A DNA stretch of 64,000 nucleotides from Trileptium ribeirensis (GCA_030248225.1 JASANE010018522.1:1-64000); one strand, 5' to 3'. Positions 48,830-60,225 are shown, counted from the first letter of the stretch. Numbers and translations: made by a program. The notes: generated from the letters alone by a model not told the origin.

Positions 48830-50000
48830 AATCAGTTCAGAAATGTTGTAAACTGAAACAAAGGAACTCGTGTCGAAAATTGACCTAATTTATACGCATA
48901 TATGAGTTTTGCCAAAATTGTCTGTCGACGGAGTATAGATCATTTTTGGTACTAGGTAACTGTAAATGTATGAAACAAAAAATTCTTGGACCTCTTCTTT
49001 TCGCCTACGTGAATGGGGCTAGACCACCATTTTCTAAATTCTGGCTGCGACCGATATTCGGGTCGGTGCTACTGCATCCATGCTCGACCTGGAGTTTTAA
49101 CTTCGATACTCAGTTAAGATCACTGAGATCGAAACTCAGTTGTTACTCAGCTGGCCAACACGGACTAGGTTTTGAAAAATTCTACATTCAACTGCGCCTG
49201 GGTTACAGATTATGTACAGCGATTAATCTTTTCTACATTTATGTTTATAACTTTTTCTTCATTTGATTTCTCTTGAATCAAAACGCAGGAAGCCGTCACG
49301 AATACATTCTCGTTCTTTGATTTATTTCTGAACATCGTAAGAACATTTAGAAAATTAGGGTGACTCCACTTTTAGCCTTTCACTTCATGTAAACTGTTGC
49401 GTTGTTGAAATATATAAGATTTGTATGTATAGTGCAAACTTTTGGGGATTTGTGATATTTGTAAGGATTATGACCGATTACAATACTGTTGAGTTTTGGT
49501 TATATCTCCGTGCGTACAGTTGCGTGAAAGCCTTGATATTAAATTTTTTTATAAAACTTAAAATCTGTCCGACAAATAAGTTTCACAACAGCGACGAAAT
49601 ATTTGATCTAATAGTGAGCCAGGTACGACAATTGCTGTAGTCAATTATTCGCTGCGTCACGAATCCTGCGCAGTTAACGCCACATAATCGTTGCATATTG
49701 TTCGTACAATTGAAATTTCTGAATAATTTAATAGCTTATTCATATAGAGATCACGTAATATAGTAACAGCTACCAGTGAAGCGTTGATTGTCTGGCTAGA
49801 ATGCAATCACGAATTATCCGTTCATTGTGTATTTTGGGGCTAGCAATATCTACTGCGTTTGTGGATCCCGGTGGGCCCATGCTTTAGCTTAAGCGGTATT
49901 TAATAAAAAATAATGCAATATAGCTTTATAATTCATTGATGATGGTTATTAGATTTCTAAACGTTTTGTACAGATAGATTTTGAGAAAAAGTTTTTTAGG
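48830..50000. other. Inter-palindrome stretch, no recognised gene
   Basis: Small frames at 48946-49266 and 49425-49640 show no domain. The stretch contains ATTCGGGTCGGTGC and repeated ACTCAGTT segments near 49100-49150. I see nothing else. Confidence 0.4.
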
Positions 50001-50010
50001 AAAACTAATC

Positions 50011-50412
50011 TTTATCGCTATTGGTACAAAAATGTTCCCATATTAATTCTACGAACTTAATGTGAGATTCATTTTTGATGCTACTGTGACCAAAGGTGCT
50101 AAAATCTCCTCGGGTTAAAGGTAATAAGAAACCAGAATTACTAAGAGATTTTGGTACCGATTCGCGAACAGATATGTACTTCAAACTGCATTTGCTTTGC
50201 ATTGTTATTTATCGCTATTGGTACAAAAATGTTCCCATATTAATTCTACAAACTTAATGTGAGATTTATTTTTTTGATGCAATTGTGACCAAAGGTGCTA
50301 AAACTCTTCGGGTTAAAGGTAATAAGGAAGCGGGATCACTAACACATTTTGGTACCGATTCGCGAACAAATATGTCCTTCAAACTGCATTTGCTTTGCAT
50401 TGTTATTTATCG
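50011..50412. repeat. Two-copy ~197-bp tandem repeat
   Basis: TTTATCGCTATTGGTACAAA begins at 50011 and at 50208, and a third start (TTTATCG) at 50406 is immediately abandoned. Units share ATTAATTCTACGAACTTAAT, GTGACCAAAGGTGCTAAAA, GGTTAAAGGTAATAAG and TTTTGGTACCGATTCGCGAA. The ~7% difference between units includes small indels. Reading frames on both strands here are repeat-derived. Confidence 0.9.
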
Positions 50413-51750
50413 AAGCGTTTTTGTTTTCGTCAGAGGGGGAAAATTGGCACCTTCTATCTGTCTGTCCGCCCGTTAAACTCCTCAATACCTACAGGGCCGA
50501 TTAAAATTTTTTGTTTGTTTGACAAGCCTAATATCGCTCAGGCGCAAGAGATATAGTTTTGTCAAAATTTATTTTAGTTAAGTAGGAAATTATCTAATTA
50601 GTTAAGTGTGTTAGCCTATTTTTAGCATTTTCAAACAAAAATTGCTTATTTTTCAATGAATAATTAGTGTAAAGCTATTATTTTGGTGCGTGCACTACAT
50701 CTTGCCGTGCTGATTACGAATCTGGTGTTTATTACTATTCGAGTATGCTAAAAACATGCTAATACTTAGTTAATTTGCTAATTACTAATTTATTTGCTAA
50801 TTGTTTGAAAATTTTCAAGTGCTCAAAAATCAGAAAAAAATTGCACGCGGGGGTTTTCGATGTCGCTGATCACGAATATGAGATTTCTGAAGCTCCAAAG
50901 ATTGGCCGGGTATGCTAATTAATTGAGCACGTGGCAATATCTTCTCCATGCAAGGTATTATAAACGTATATTCTTGTCCAAAAATCGGGGTTTCTATAAC
51001 TTTTTACTGACGGGTTTTGAGGTGTTTAATTTTTCTTTGAAATTGATTATAAGGAAATAATTATGTCTGCTGAATATTGGAAAAAAAGTTTTCTGATATT
51101 TAACATTCACATTCGGATAAAAGTACTAAAGAAATCAGGATGGCAAACATCAGGATCAGGACATTGATCACGAATAAGAGTACTTCGATTGTATCTCTGT
51201 AGCGTTATATGTATATTTAGGTGTTTGATTATACATGACAATATTTTTACTATTTAATATATAGAAGACATGAATATATTGTGCAATTTTTGTACCGATA
51301 TTGTTACTAACTATTGATGGAGGGTTGTGAAACTTGTAATATGTACATACATTATTACTGATAATAGTTGTAGCATAGGAAGCACTGCCGTCATACAGTT
51401 ACACACAGGGTTAATGCCGAGGTTAAATGAGTACGGTTGCACCAGTTTGAATTGAACGAATTACAATGCGTACAATGCTTTGAATGCACAGCTGTCTATG
51501 CTTCAACTGATTTGTAACATAGTCTGCCGCGACTTCAAAGACTCTTAAGTTGCGAGTTGTACCACACGGCTTTAAATACGTAATCTATGTTACAATCATA
51601 TTTGTTATAATAGATACATGATACAATTGAACGGTGACTGTGTGGAATATGACGCACGTGCCAGAATTGACTGTCGCTGAGTGACCGAAAATCAAGAAAA
51701 CATAGCAGCGAGCGGGCTATGTTGGATCATTTCCAGAGCATCGAGTTAGC
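50413..51750. other. Inter-palindrome stretch, no recognised gene
   Basis: AT-rich. It includes several TGCTAATT/TTAGTTAATTTGCTAATT reiterations at about 50755-50805. No coding frames are supported. Confidence 0.45.
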
Positions 51751-51869
51751 AGCGGTCATTTCTAGCGTGTATGTCTGTGTATATACATTAAGTTCTATAT
51801 GAATTATCGATGATTTAAATATTATAATTTGTCGATGTGATTTTAGTCATACGATTTGTATCTCTTGAA

Positions 51870-52738
51870 CAAAATATTCGTATCTATGTGGTACGTCGGG
51901 TAATAATTTCATATTTCGCAATTGTATATATATATTCATATTCTAGCTGACGAGATGAATATTGCTATTGTGACATTCTGATGTTTGAGGGTTTAGACTT
52001 TCTGAGCCCGTTAACATGTTGGCCCGGGACACAGCTAAGCGGATAAAAATTTACTTTAATCGAATTGTCAGCTAACCGCATGGTTCTATTTTGGACTGTC
52101 AAAAAGATTCCGAAGAAATATATTTAGTACGCATATTTCGAAGAAACTGTATATATTGAGTTGGGATCATTGCTATTGGTGGCGCTTTGAACACGTTTCT
52201 GTAGTTAATGGCTTAGTTGGTTGCTGTCGAGGGGTTGATTCTACGTAACGATCTTGCTGTTGACCCCTGAAATCAAGTGTAGCTTAGTCATTTTCCTGTC
52301 AAGCATTTACTAGAATATGGTATTCCGCTATCATTGAGTAAGCATCCGTCGGGGTAGCATTACCGGAACAGTGTGGCTGCTGAAGATAATTAAGATTTGA
52401 TTTTGGCATTGCGGTTTGATTTTGTGTCTTTTACCGCCATTTTAAGCTCCACAAACCGGATACAAATAATCTATTATATTTCTTGTTCCCGAAAGAACAT
52501 GATACTAATTATTGTGTACTATCTGAGTGAACTGTGGACGTATGCAATGTTAGTGTAAATTTTTATGTTGAATTGTGCAACAATTACCAGTGTCTGTGCA
52601 TATTTATAGAAAATTGAAAAAACGTGTGCTATGCTTTTGTATTGTAGTGCTTGTTTTATTGTGGTAATCTAGATTTATAGTTTAATTATATTACCAAATT
52701 TTTTTGTTGCCTTGTGTTGCTATACGTGGTATATATTT
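51870..52738. other. Outer left arm of palindrome 2, no recognised gene
   Basis: AT-rich single-copy-looking DNA. No coding frame of note on either strand; the mirror stretch 63012-63880 is likewise empty. Confidence 0.45.
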
Positions 52739-52739
52739 T

Positions 52740-52880
52740 CCCACTCGGGCACCAATCGTCGCGCTCGGGCAGTCAGTAGTCTCACTCTGATAATCATTGG
52801 TCTCACGTGGGCACCACCCTCACAAGGTCGCTGATGAGTCTCCCTTGGGCACTGACGTGTCTCACTCGGGCACCCAAGAG
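52740..52880. repeat. 21-bp minisatellite (left arm of palindrome 2)
   Basis: Successive units of about 21 bp approximate CTCACTCGGGCACCAATCGT: starts near 52739, 52760, 52781, 52802, 52840 and 52861, with one 38-bp unit. The core CTCGGGCA recurs, sometimes as GTGGGCA or TTGGGCA. Confidence 0.75.
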
Positions 52881-52965
52881 CCACTATTTATTTTATATAT
52901 TGTATTTACATATTTGCTATTTAGGTATTTGTTTAATGTATATAAATCCGTTCTTTTAAATGTAT

Positions 52966-53011
52966 GAATGGCCGAGTGGTACAGGAGGGAGAAGTCGGTG
53001 GATCGATCCTA
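52966..53011 (+). other. tRNA-like Pol III A-box/B-box pair, not a complete tRNA
   Basis: TGGCCGAGTGGT (52969-52980) fits the A-box consensus of class II (Ser/Leu-type) tRNA genes, and GATCGATCC (53001-53009) fits the B-box consensus. Only about 20 bp separate them, shorter than in a functional tRNA, and no acceptor stem closes around them. It is probably a decayed tRNA or a tRNA-derived SINE head. Confidence 0.4.
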
Positions 53012-53282
53012 ACATTGACCTTTTCCGTTTTCGTGACATTAACTTGTAATGTTATTAATGTTGTAGCTACTCGACTCTGAATTCTTAGTTATAACTATTT
53101 TCGCCGTATTGCTTAGTATTACCTTAACATTTTGTTTTTTTCATTTTTGGTTCTTCCATACTATCGCGCGTTTTAATACAAACCTGGTTTGGTCTACGAA
53201 TTTGATTTATATTATATTGTGAAAACGCATTACTTGTGAAACACACATTCTACAGCGATATATGAATTATGGGTCGTTAGCC

Positions 53283-53498
53283 CTAGAACGGGTGTGGAAC
53301 AGCAGCTTCTTTGAGCCAAGTATACAATGATCCAATTCCCCCTTCGCCCATGGAACGTAGTATGTTTATTGGTCTAAAATGCCAGCATATCTTCATTACT
53401 AGTAGGGCACTATCGCATTGGGCGCACTGGGCAGTATTGCTGGGGTCAATGTTGTTGGAGTGTGGGCAAGTGCAGCAAGTGTGGGGCCAGTTGCCCAA
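53283..53498 (-). CDS. Hypothetical ORF with a RanBP2-like zinc-finger pattern
   Basis: The frame begins MGNWPHTCCTCPHSNN and continues to TAQCAQCD, giving W-x(2,3)-C-x2-C-x3-N-x(9)-C-x2-C, close to the RanBP2-type finger (which normally has x6 in the second gap). It ends about 45 residues later with KEAAVPHPF. No splice context is clear. The mirror on the right arm (62272-62520, +) has CCC changed to ACC and a lost base, which break the first half, but TAQCAQCD and KICWHFRPINILRSMGEGGI remain. Confidence 0.28.
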   Translation of the reverse strand: MGNWPHTCCTCPHSNNIDPSNTAQCAQCDSALLVMKICWHFRPINILRSMGEGGIGSLYTWLKEAAVPHPF

Positions 53499-53626
53499 GC
53501 GCTTATAAGGTTAAAAGAGGCCTATCCAAACAAGCAGCTTTATTTTGCAGTTACAATTACAAATCTACTTCTAAAAAACTGCTGCTTTGATTTTGGTTTC
53601 AGTCATATATAAGCTTTAGGTTAGTT

Positions 53627-53983
53627 ATGGCGAACTACGGCCAGCCTATAATTAGAAAGGCTATGTGTGATTTAATTATATACAAATCTCAAAATCACCC
53701 AGGATATTGCTACTTGTATGCAGTTAAGAATGGAAAGTTCGTGGCCTTGCGTTGTTCAATGGAGAATCCTCGGTGCCGCGATCGCCACGGTATGTTTACA
53801 AGGACGATTCCATCGACGACGCCAAACCATGTGTTTACCAACGTCATAGCTGAAATGGATCCCTCAGATCCAAGTTATGCCAGCACAGTCGATGCACAAA
53901 AGTTATGCCAGCACAGTCGATGCACAAATCTTACGATACCTGGACTTCATTCACCCACATTTGGGTTGTTGTTGATTATTTAG
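53627..53983 (+). CDS. Hypothetical ORF, weakly FLYWCH-like
   Basis: An ATG-started frame with YCYLYAVKNGKFVALRCS, then NPRC and NHV further on, reminiscent of the Y/C/C/H spacing of FLYWCH-type fingers found in some transposases; this is a resemblance by eye. A 28-bp direct repeat (GTTATGCCAGCACAGTCGAT...) at about 53875-53930 duplicates SYASTVDAQKLC-like coding. It lies beside the minisatellite and Pol III boxes. I would not call it a functional gene. Confidence 0.25.
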   Translation: MANYGQPIIRKAMCDLIIYKSQNHPGYCYLYAVKNGKFVALRCSMENPRCRDRHGMFTRTIPSTTPNHVFTNVIAEMDPSDPSYASTVDAQKLCQHSRCTNLTIPGLHSPTFGLLLII

Positions 53984-54052
53984 TTCCGTCAAAAATGTTG
54001 TGTGTGACGACTGTTCATTTTCGATAGGTAGGTAAAGCTCGAAAACTCATGT

Positions 54053-54448
54053 CATTGAATTCGAGTGGAATGAGAGAGCGAAGCAAGTTGGCGAGTATTT
54101 TCAATTTTGGCTCTGGATGGGGGGTTGAGGAGGTCCCGTCTGTGTGTGTGTCTGTCGCACCTGGATCTCAATAACGGTTGGGCAGATTTTGATACAAGAT
54201 AGCTCATTCGAATCGCAATGGTCGATTTTTGAAATTTTTCCCGTGGGAAAAGTTATGGAGCAAAATGGCGTCATTTTGGACCATTTTTCGGGCACCCCCT
54301 CCAGCTTTTGCGACTTTTCTCAATAAGTAAACGAGATATCCGCAAACTAATAGGCCTATAATTCCATGTAGCTTTACCAGGGCTTTCCAATGATATATAA
54401 CAAGTTTTTCAACTACTTCCCTATCTGGAGTCTATAAGCTTATAGTTG
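54053..54448. repeat. 0.4-kb dispersed repeat B, copy 1 (left arm)
   Basis: Starts TTGAATTCGAGTGGAA and ends CTATAAGCTTATAG, a 14-bp perfect palindrome. The middle contains TTTTCAATTTTGGCTCTGGA, GGGAAAAGTTATGG and CGGGCACCCCCTCCAG. There are no terminal inverted repeats and no coding. Confidence 0.85.
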
Positions 54449-55146
54449 GCGCCAAATTTAATATTTGGTGAAAAGTCGTGGGAAATGCACTTAAAAGTGT
54501 GCTTATTGTTGGTTTTAATGTCGGATATGGGGTTTTCTGGCCAACAGGCTGATTGCGAGTGTCAAAAATATTGTGTGGCAAATATTTTTCACACTTCTGC
54601 TTCGTACTTGGTATGAAAAATGGGATTTTCCTCAAGTGTCGGTTTGAATTCTTTAACGGTCTTTTCCCGGTCAATTGAGGGTTTTATAGAATTATTAAAT
54701 TGTTAGTTCATTGTTTTTGTACTCGTTGTATGATGTTTTGTCTACTGCATACGTTGGCTATCAAAAGAGGCGGGCAGAAACTATGGCCCATCACTCACGG
54801 TTAATGCTGCACCTGCGTACTGTGTGTTGGCTTTGTTTGTGTGTGCTTTCTACAACAGACTTCGGGGGATTGTTCTCACCACTGGAATTCTGGCTCCCAA
54901 GCGAGCTTCACTAGTATAAATAAGGCGGTATGTATACTGTCAAAAGTAAAAAGGAAGAATTATATTTCAAGAGTGCGCTTTAGGTATATATTTATATAAT
55001 GTTTTAAGACAAAAGCTGTATTGTTTCAAAAAGTATTCGAAATTTATCGTGTTTGCATTGTATTGATTTTTCTGGAAAGTATTTCAGCGGTATCTATGTC
55101 TTGTCGTAAGCCTTGCGTAACTTATGGCCATGTTTTTTTCTAAATT
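54449..55146. other. Between the two repeat B copies, left arm
   Basis: No recognised gene. The frame at 54711-54914 (VLSTAYVGYQKRRAET, then a Leu/Cys-rich stretch) is altered in the right arm by frameshifts and has no domain. Confidence 0.4.
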
Positions 55147-55538
55147 ATTGAATTCGAGTGGAACGAGAATTTTCAATTTTGGCTCTGGATGGGGTTGAGG
55201 AGGTCCTGTCTGTGTGTGTCTCTGCAGCACCTGGATCTCGATGACGGTTGGGCGGATTTTGATGCAAGATAGCTCATTCGAACCGCAATGGTCGATTTAA
55301 GTGCAGTGACGAAGCCCGATTTTGAATTTTTTTCCTGTGGGAAAAGTTATGGGCAAAATGACGTCATTTTGGCCCATTTTTCGGGCACCCCCTCCAGTTT
55401 TTGAGACTTTTCTCAATAAGTAAACGAGATATCCGCAAACTAATAGGCCTATTCTATGTAGCTTTACCAGAGCTTTCCAATGATATATAACAAGTTTTTC
55501 AACTACTTCCCATTCTGGAGTCTATAAGCTTATAGTTG
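55147..55538. repeat. 0.4-kb dispersed repeat B, copy 2 (left arm)
   Basis: Same start and end as 54053-54448 and same orientation. It lacks the GAGAGCGAAGCAAGTTGG segment and has a private insertion (AAGTGCAGTGACGAAGCCCG near 55300). Confidence 0.85.
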
Positions 55539-55953
55539 TGCAAATGTGTGCAGTCACTAACTTGTGTCGCCAGGATTTTGCAACATAATCTCTATGGATG
55601 CATTTTGCATTGTATGGTATATTATATTTCTTCAGATATACATTGCCGCCAGTCAATAAATCTATCTGGCACAGCTGTAAATGGTTTTAGGTTTTCAGTA
55701 TATTATACTTTATATTTTCCTAGACGATTGGTAACAGAAAAAAACAAATGAAAGTTTACGGGCATTCCTTATTGTTTTATTGACATAAGCGCCAAGCCTA
55801 TCCATTGAACAACACTACTCTGAATTTCGTATAATTACTTGCGAAGTAAATCATTGATACCTACTGTAGCTGTTTTCTTGTTAAGGCAGAAAAGTGAAAA
55901 ATCATCGGTTTTTCGCATATATATATTAATATCAATATGTAGTAACTAGGGAG

Positions 55954-56286
55954 TTAATGTTTTTCGGAAAGTTTATTATTATTATGCGCTGTATGAATTT
56001 TGTAACGTTCAGTTGTGCTGTAGTAATAAAATTTTCCAGCATTTTCCTGCTTTAAACGAACGATATAGGAAATGTTTATCATTATTTTATTGATATATCT
56101 TTTATTTGAGCGAATCGCGTGAGGAATTTGTTTTGATTTGGCCGATGTCGCGTTTATGAGTTGTGCGTTACGTGGTTTGAAAATATAACAGCGTAGTAGA
56201 GCACGTTGGGAGTATCCGCCGTCGACGTTAGGTTTAGTATGAGTGTTAATGCGTGTCAGTCCGAAGAAATCCGGACACAACGTCAA
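55954..56286 (-). CDS. Hypothetical 110-residue ORF, nearly identical in both arms
   Basis: An ATG-started frame (MTLCPDFFGLTRINT...) rich in Asn, Lys, Tyr and Ile. It differs from the right arm copy by one residue (Ala to Thr in KQENAGKFYYY). No domain, signal peptide or membrane segment. Most of the surrounding DNA is equally well conserved between arms, so coding selection is not shown. Confidence 0.18.
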   Translation of the reverse strand: MTLCPDFFGLTRINTHTKPNVDGGYSQRALLRCYIFKPRNAQLINATSAKSKQIPHAIRSNKRYINKIMINISYIVRLKQENAGKFYYYSTTERYKIHTAHNNNKLSEKH

Positions 56287-57098
56287 TGTTCACTACTTAG
56301 GTTAGCAGTGTGTTCTGTGTCCGAAACTGTAGTATGCATGTAAGTGTACTATTTGGGTACGCATGCACTGTAACATCTTGAAGCAAGATCAGTCAACGCG
56401 ATGTGGAATTACATACTTTAAAGAGTAAAATTTGGTTTAATTTCAATTCGAAAAATATTTCTGTCAAAAATCGTAATTTTGATTTATATGAAAGTTATAT
56501 GGTAGGAAATAAACACGGCAGTAATGATAGAAATAATTGGACACGAGCAAACGGCGATGAGCATTTACTGACAATGGAGAACTCGGATTTCTACAGGTGA
56601 CAATTTGGAAATGTTAGGAAACTGGAGAATGAATGGAAATTTTTTTGGACACGAAATGGGAAATTTTGCGAAGCGGAGGTCTGAAGAAATCGGGGATGAG
56701 CGTTCAATTTGGGAGACTTGAAAAGTCGATTATGGGCCATATAGAATTTTTTTTAAATTTTGAGTTACTAACGGTCAGCGTTAGTGCCGATTTTTTGTTA
56801 GATAAATGTACAATTTTATGTACCGCACTACCGCGTCCAGGGTTTTTGTAGATGCAATTAGCTGCATCTGTCTGGGGATAGATTGTATAAGTCGTAAGAG
56901 AGTTTAGCATGCGTTCACGGTGTTTATTCGTTAGTTCTCTGTCTTCGCGCATGCTCGAAGCAAGGTTTCAGGGAGTAGCTGGCTCCATCGGTGAATGGGC
57001 TGCTGGAGGCGTTTGGTCGGTTTGGTAGCCCTTATAGCATGCATGCTCTTTGCCACTCATGTAATCTCGTACGTGTGATCGCACCAGATTGAACGCCC
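56287..57098. other. Inner left arm of palindrome 2, no recognised gene
   Basis: Holds a small hairpin (AGATGCAATTAGCTGCATCT at 56850-56869) and short frames (56403-56600, 56633-56851) without domains. A GCATGC-rich segment at about 56910-57050 adjoins the spacer. Confidence 0.4.
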
Positions 57099-58645
57099 CC
57101 TTTTTTTTTTCCTCGCGAACAAAAACCCCAACCCAAAACAAACCCAACTACAACGAACACAAAAAAAAAACAAAAATTTTAGAACGCGACAACGCAGAAG
57201 ACCGAAAACTAGAACAGCACTAAAAGATCGCAAAAAATATAATATGGCAGTCCTCGGGAGCTCGCCACCTTTTTTTCATTTTTTTTCACCACTCTTCAAC
57301 GAACCAGTACCCGTTTTTCTTACCAAAAGCAGCAGCTCCTGAAGCCAACAAGACAGCCAGGGAGAGTTAGTTATGGAGAGAGACAGATTCACTTACAGCT
57401 GCTGTTTCTCAAACAACAAGCAGACCAAGAAAAACCTCAGAGATTTTTTCAGTTAGCAAAACAGCGGCTTCTCGCTCAAAAACCAAACGACCAAAATTAC
57501 ACAAAAGTAATAAAGTTAATTATTAAAAGACAATTTTCACTTTTACAACAGCTCTATTTCTCAACAACAGAAAACCCCAAATTCCTACAACAAAACAACA
57601 AACCAACCAAGCCAACTTCGAACGAAAACATTATCGAACGAGGTTTTTATATATGTTTAGTACTAATAAAATCTAAGCATTATCGATCGTCATACGACTT
57701 GAATTCACAAATAAATGACAAAGATGGCGAAAACGTAACGTCCAAAGAGAATTTTAGCATAAATTCAACTTCACCACTTAAGTTCTGTTTGACGTTAAAC
57801 ACACTATCAACGACGGGATCTACGCTAAGTCATACTCTGAATCCTGACGTACTTTTTTTTTTTTTTTACGGAGTTTATTTCCTTTCTAGAATAAATGTAA
57901 ATTCCAGTAATCACAAACCGAAAACAAACGCCAAAGCATTGACATCATTCCACATACCTTCGGAAAAGCGAAATTCAAATTTTATAAGACTACAGATATT
58001 TTTTTTTCTTGACTGAGTATTGTACTCGTGGTTCGTATTTTTTTTTTAATTTAACACAAATCAATTAAAACAAATAAATATATAGTTTTCAAGACATATT
58101 GATTGCTATGCAGAAATACAGCAAGAACTATGTATGTCCAAAGTGAAAATCCAATATATGTCTCTTCTCCATATAAACATTATAAACTCTTAAACATAAC
58201 ATTAAAACTTTACATAATAAGAACTATCAGTATTGCGCTAAAATCTCCAAAAGTAAAAAAATTCGAATGATTTTATAAGAAAGTAGAAGAAATGTCAAAA
58301 GTGAAATCTATATGTATCTTCTACATATAATTTATTTTTTTCATATTTACCTCAATTAAAAACAACCAAAAAAAAAAACAAAACCACCCAAAAAAAAAAA
58401 AAAAAACAACCCACACCCAAAAAACACAAAAAACGATACGGTAAAAAAAAAAGTATTGTTTTCGATTAATAATCAAAATATGAATGCCTTACGTTGAAAT
58501 CAAAGCAATTGGGTTATATAATGTAAATAACAAATTTTACAACTTTTTTGTAGTAGATTCGCGCACTACGAGTTTTTTATCGTGCAAATTTCTTTTATCT
58601 GCAAAACTGTAAGGTATAAACATATTTAAAACAAGGTGGCGCTCG
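57099..58645. other. Palindrome 2 central spacer: guanine-poor, A/C- and homopolymer-rich
   Basis: The two sides of the spacer are not complementary. The + strand has very few G in long stretches (57115-57175, 57400-57640, 58350-58440) and many A runs (ten near 57161, seventeen near 58391) and T runs (about fifteen near 57850). Short frames such as 57699-58016 lack gene features. I see no terminal repeats and no retrotransposon coding. Confidence 0.7.
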
Positions 58646-59476
58646 TTCAATCTGGTGCGATCACACGTACGAGATTACATGAGTGGCAAAGAGCATGCAT
58701 GCTTATAAGGGCTACCAATGTCAGGTCTGCTGACCCGCCTCCAGTCAGCCCATTCACCGATGGAGCCAGCTACTCCCTGAAACCTTGGGCTTCGAGCATG
58801 CGCGAAGACAGAGCAACTAACGTAATAAATCACCGTGAACGCATGCTAAACTCTCTTACGACTTATACAATCTATCCCCAGACAGTTGGATGCAGCTAAT
58901 TGCATCTACACAAAACCCTGGACGCGGTCAGTGCGGTACATAAAATTGTACATTTATCTAACAAAAAATCGGCACTAACGCGGACCGTTAGTAACTCAAA
59001 ATTTAAAAAAAATTCTATATGGCCCATAATCGACTTTTCAAGTCTCCCAAATTGAACGCTCATCCCCGATTTCTTCAGACTTTCCGCTTCGCAAAATTTC
59101 CCATTTCGTGTCCAAAAAAATTTCCATTCATTCTCCAGTTTCCTAACATTTCCAAATTGTCACCTGTAGAAATCCGAGTTTCTCCATTGTCAGTAAATGC
59201 TCATTCGCCGTTTGTCGTGTCCAATGTATTTCTATCATTACTGCCGTGTTGTATTTCCTACCATATAACTTTCATATAAATCAAAATTACGATTTTTGAC
59301 AGAAATATTTTTCGAATTGAAATTAAACCAAATTTTACTCTTTAAAGTATGTAATTCCACATCGCGTTGACTGATCTTGCTTCAAGATGTTACAGTGCAT
59401 GCGTACCCAAATAGTACACTTACATGCATACTACAGTTTCGGACACAGAACACACTGCTAACCTAAGTAGTGAACA

Positions 59477-59809
59477 TTGACGTTGTGTCCGGATTTCTTC
59501 GGACTGACACGCATTAACACTCATACTAAACCTAACGTCGACGGCGGATACTCCCAACGTGCTCTACTACGCTGTTATATTTTCAAACCACGTAACGCAC
59601 AACTCATAAACGCGACATCGGCCAAATCAAAACAAATTCCTCACGCGATTCGCTCAAATAAAAGATATATCAATAAAATAATGATAAACATTTCCTATAT
59701 CGTTCGTTTAAAGCAGGAAAATACTGGAAAATTTTATTACTACAGCACAACTGAACGTTACAAAATTCATACAGCGCATAATAATAATAAACTTTCCGAA
59801 AAACATTAA
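59477..59809 (+). CDS. Hypothetical 110-residue ORF, mirror copy
   Basis: Mirror of 55954-56286 with one replacement (KQENTGKFYYY). The same caution applies. Confidence 0.18.
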   Translation: MTLCPDFFGLTRINTHTKPNVDGGYSQRALLRCYIFKPRNAQLINATSAKSKQIPHAIRSNKRYINKIMINISYIVRLKQENTGKFYYYSTTERYKIHTAHNNNKLSEKH

Positions 59810-60225
59810 CTCCCTAGTTACTACATATTGATATTAATATATATATGCGAAAAACCGATATTTTTCACTTTTCTGCCTTAACAAGAAAACAGCTACAGTA
59901 GGTATCAATGATTTACTTCGCAAGTAATTATACGAAATTCAGAGTAGTGTTGTTCAATGGATAGGCTTGGCGCTTATGTCAATAAAACAATAAGGAATGC
60001 CCGTAAACTTTCATTTGTTTTTTTCTGTTTCCAATCGTCTAGGAAAATATAAAGTATAATATACTGAAAACCTAAAACCATTTACAGCTGTGCCAGATAG
60101 ATTTATTGACTGGCGGCAATGTATATCTGAAGAAATATAATATACCATACAATGCAAAATGCATCCATAAAGATTATGTTGCAAAATCCTGGCGACACAA
60201 GTTAATGACTGCACACATTTGCACA

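Larger units (their letters stand above)
51751..57098 (+). repeat. Palindrome 2, left arm
   Basis: AGCGGTCATT at 51751 pairs with AATGACCGCT at 64000. The match continues inward to GCACCAGATTGAACG (to about 57098), paired with CGTTCAATCTGGTGC from about 58646. The minisatellite, Pol III-like boxes, 0.4-kb repeats and small ORFs all recur in mirror order. The partner of 51751 is the last base of the window, so the arm may extend further left. Confidence 0.97.

Noticed and set aside
52966..53011. Complete Ser/Leu tRNA gene
   Set aside because: The A-box to B-box distance is too short, and no acceptor or anticodon stems pair.
57699..58016. 105-codon ORF in the palindrome 2 spacer
   Set aside because: It passes through a 15-T run read as Phe and has only low-complexity composition.
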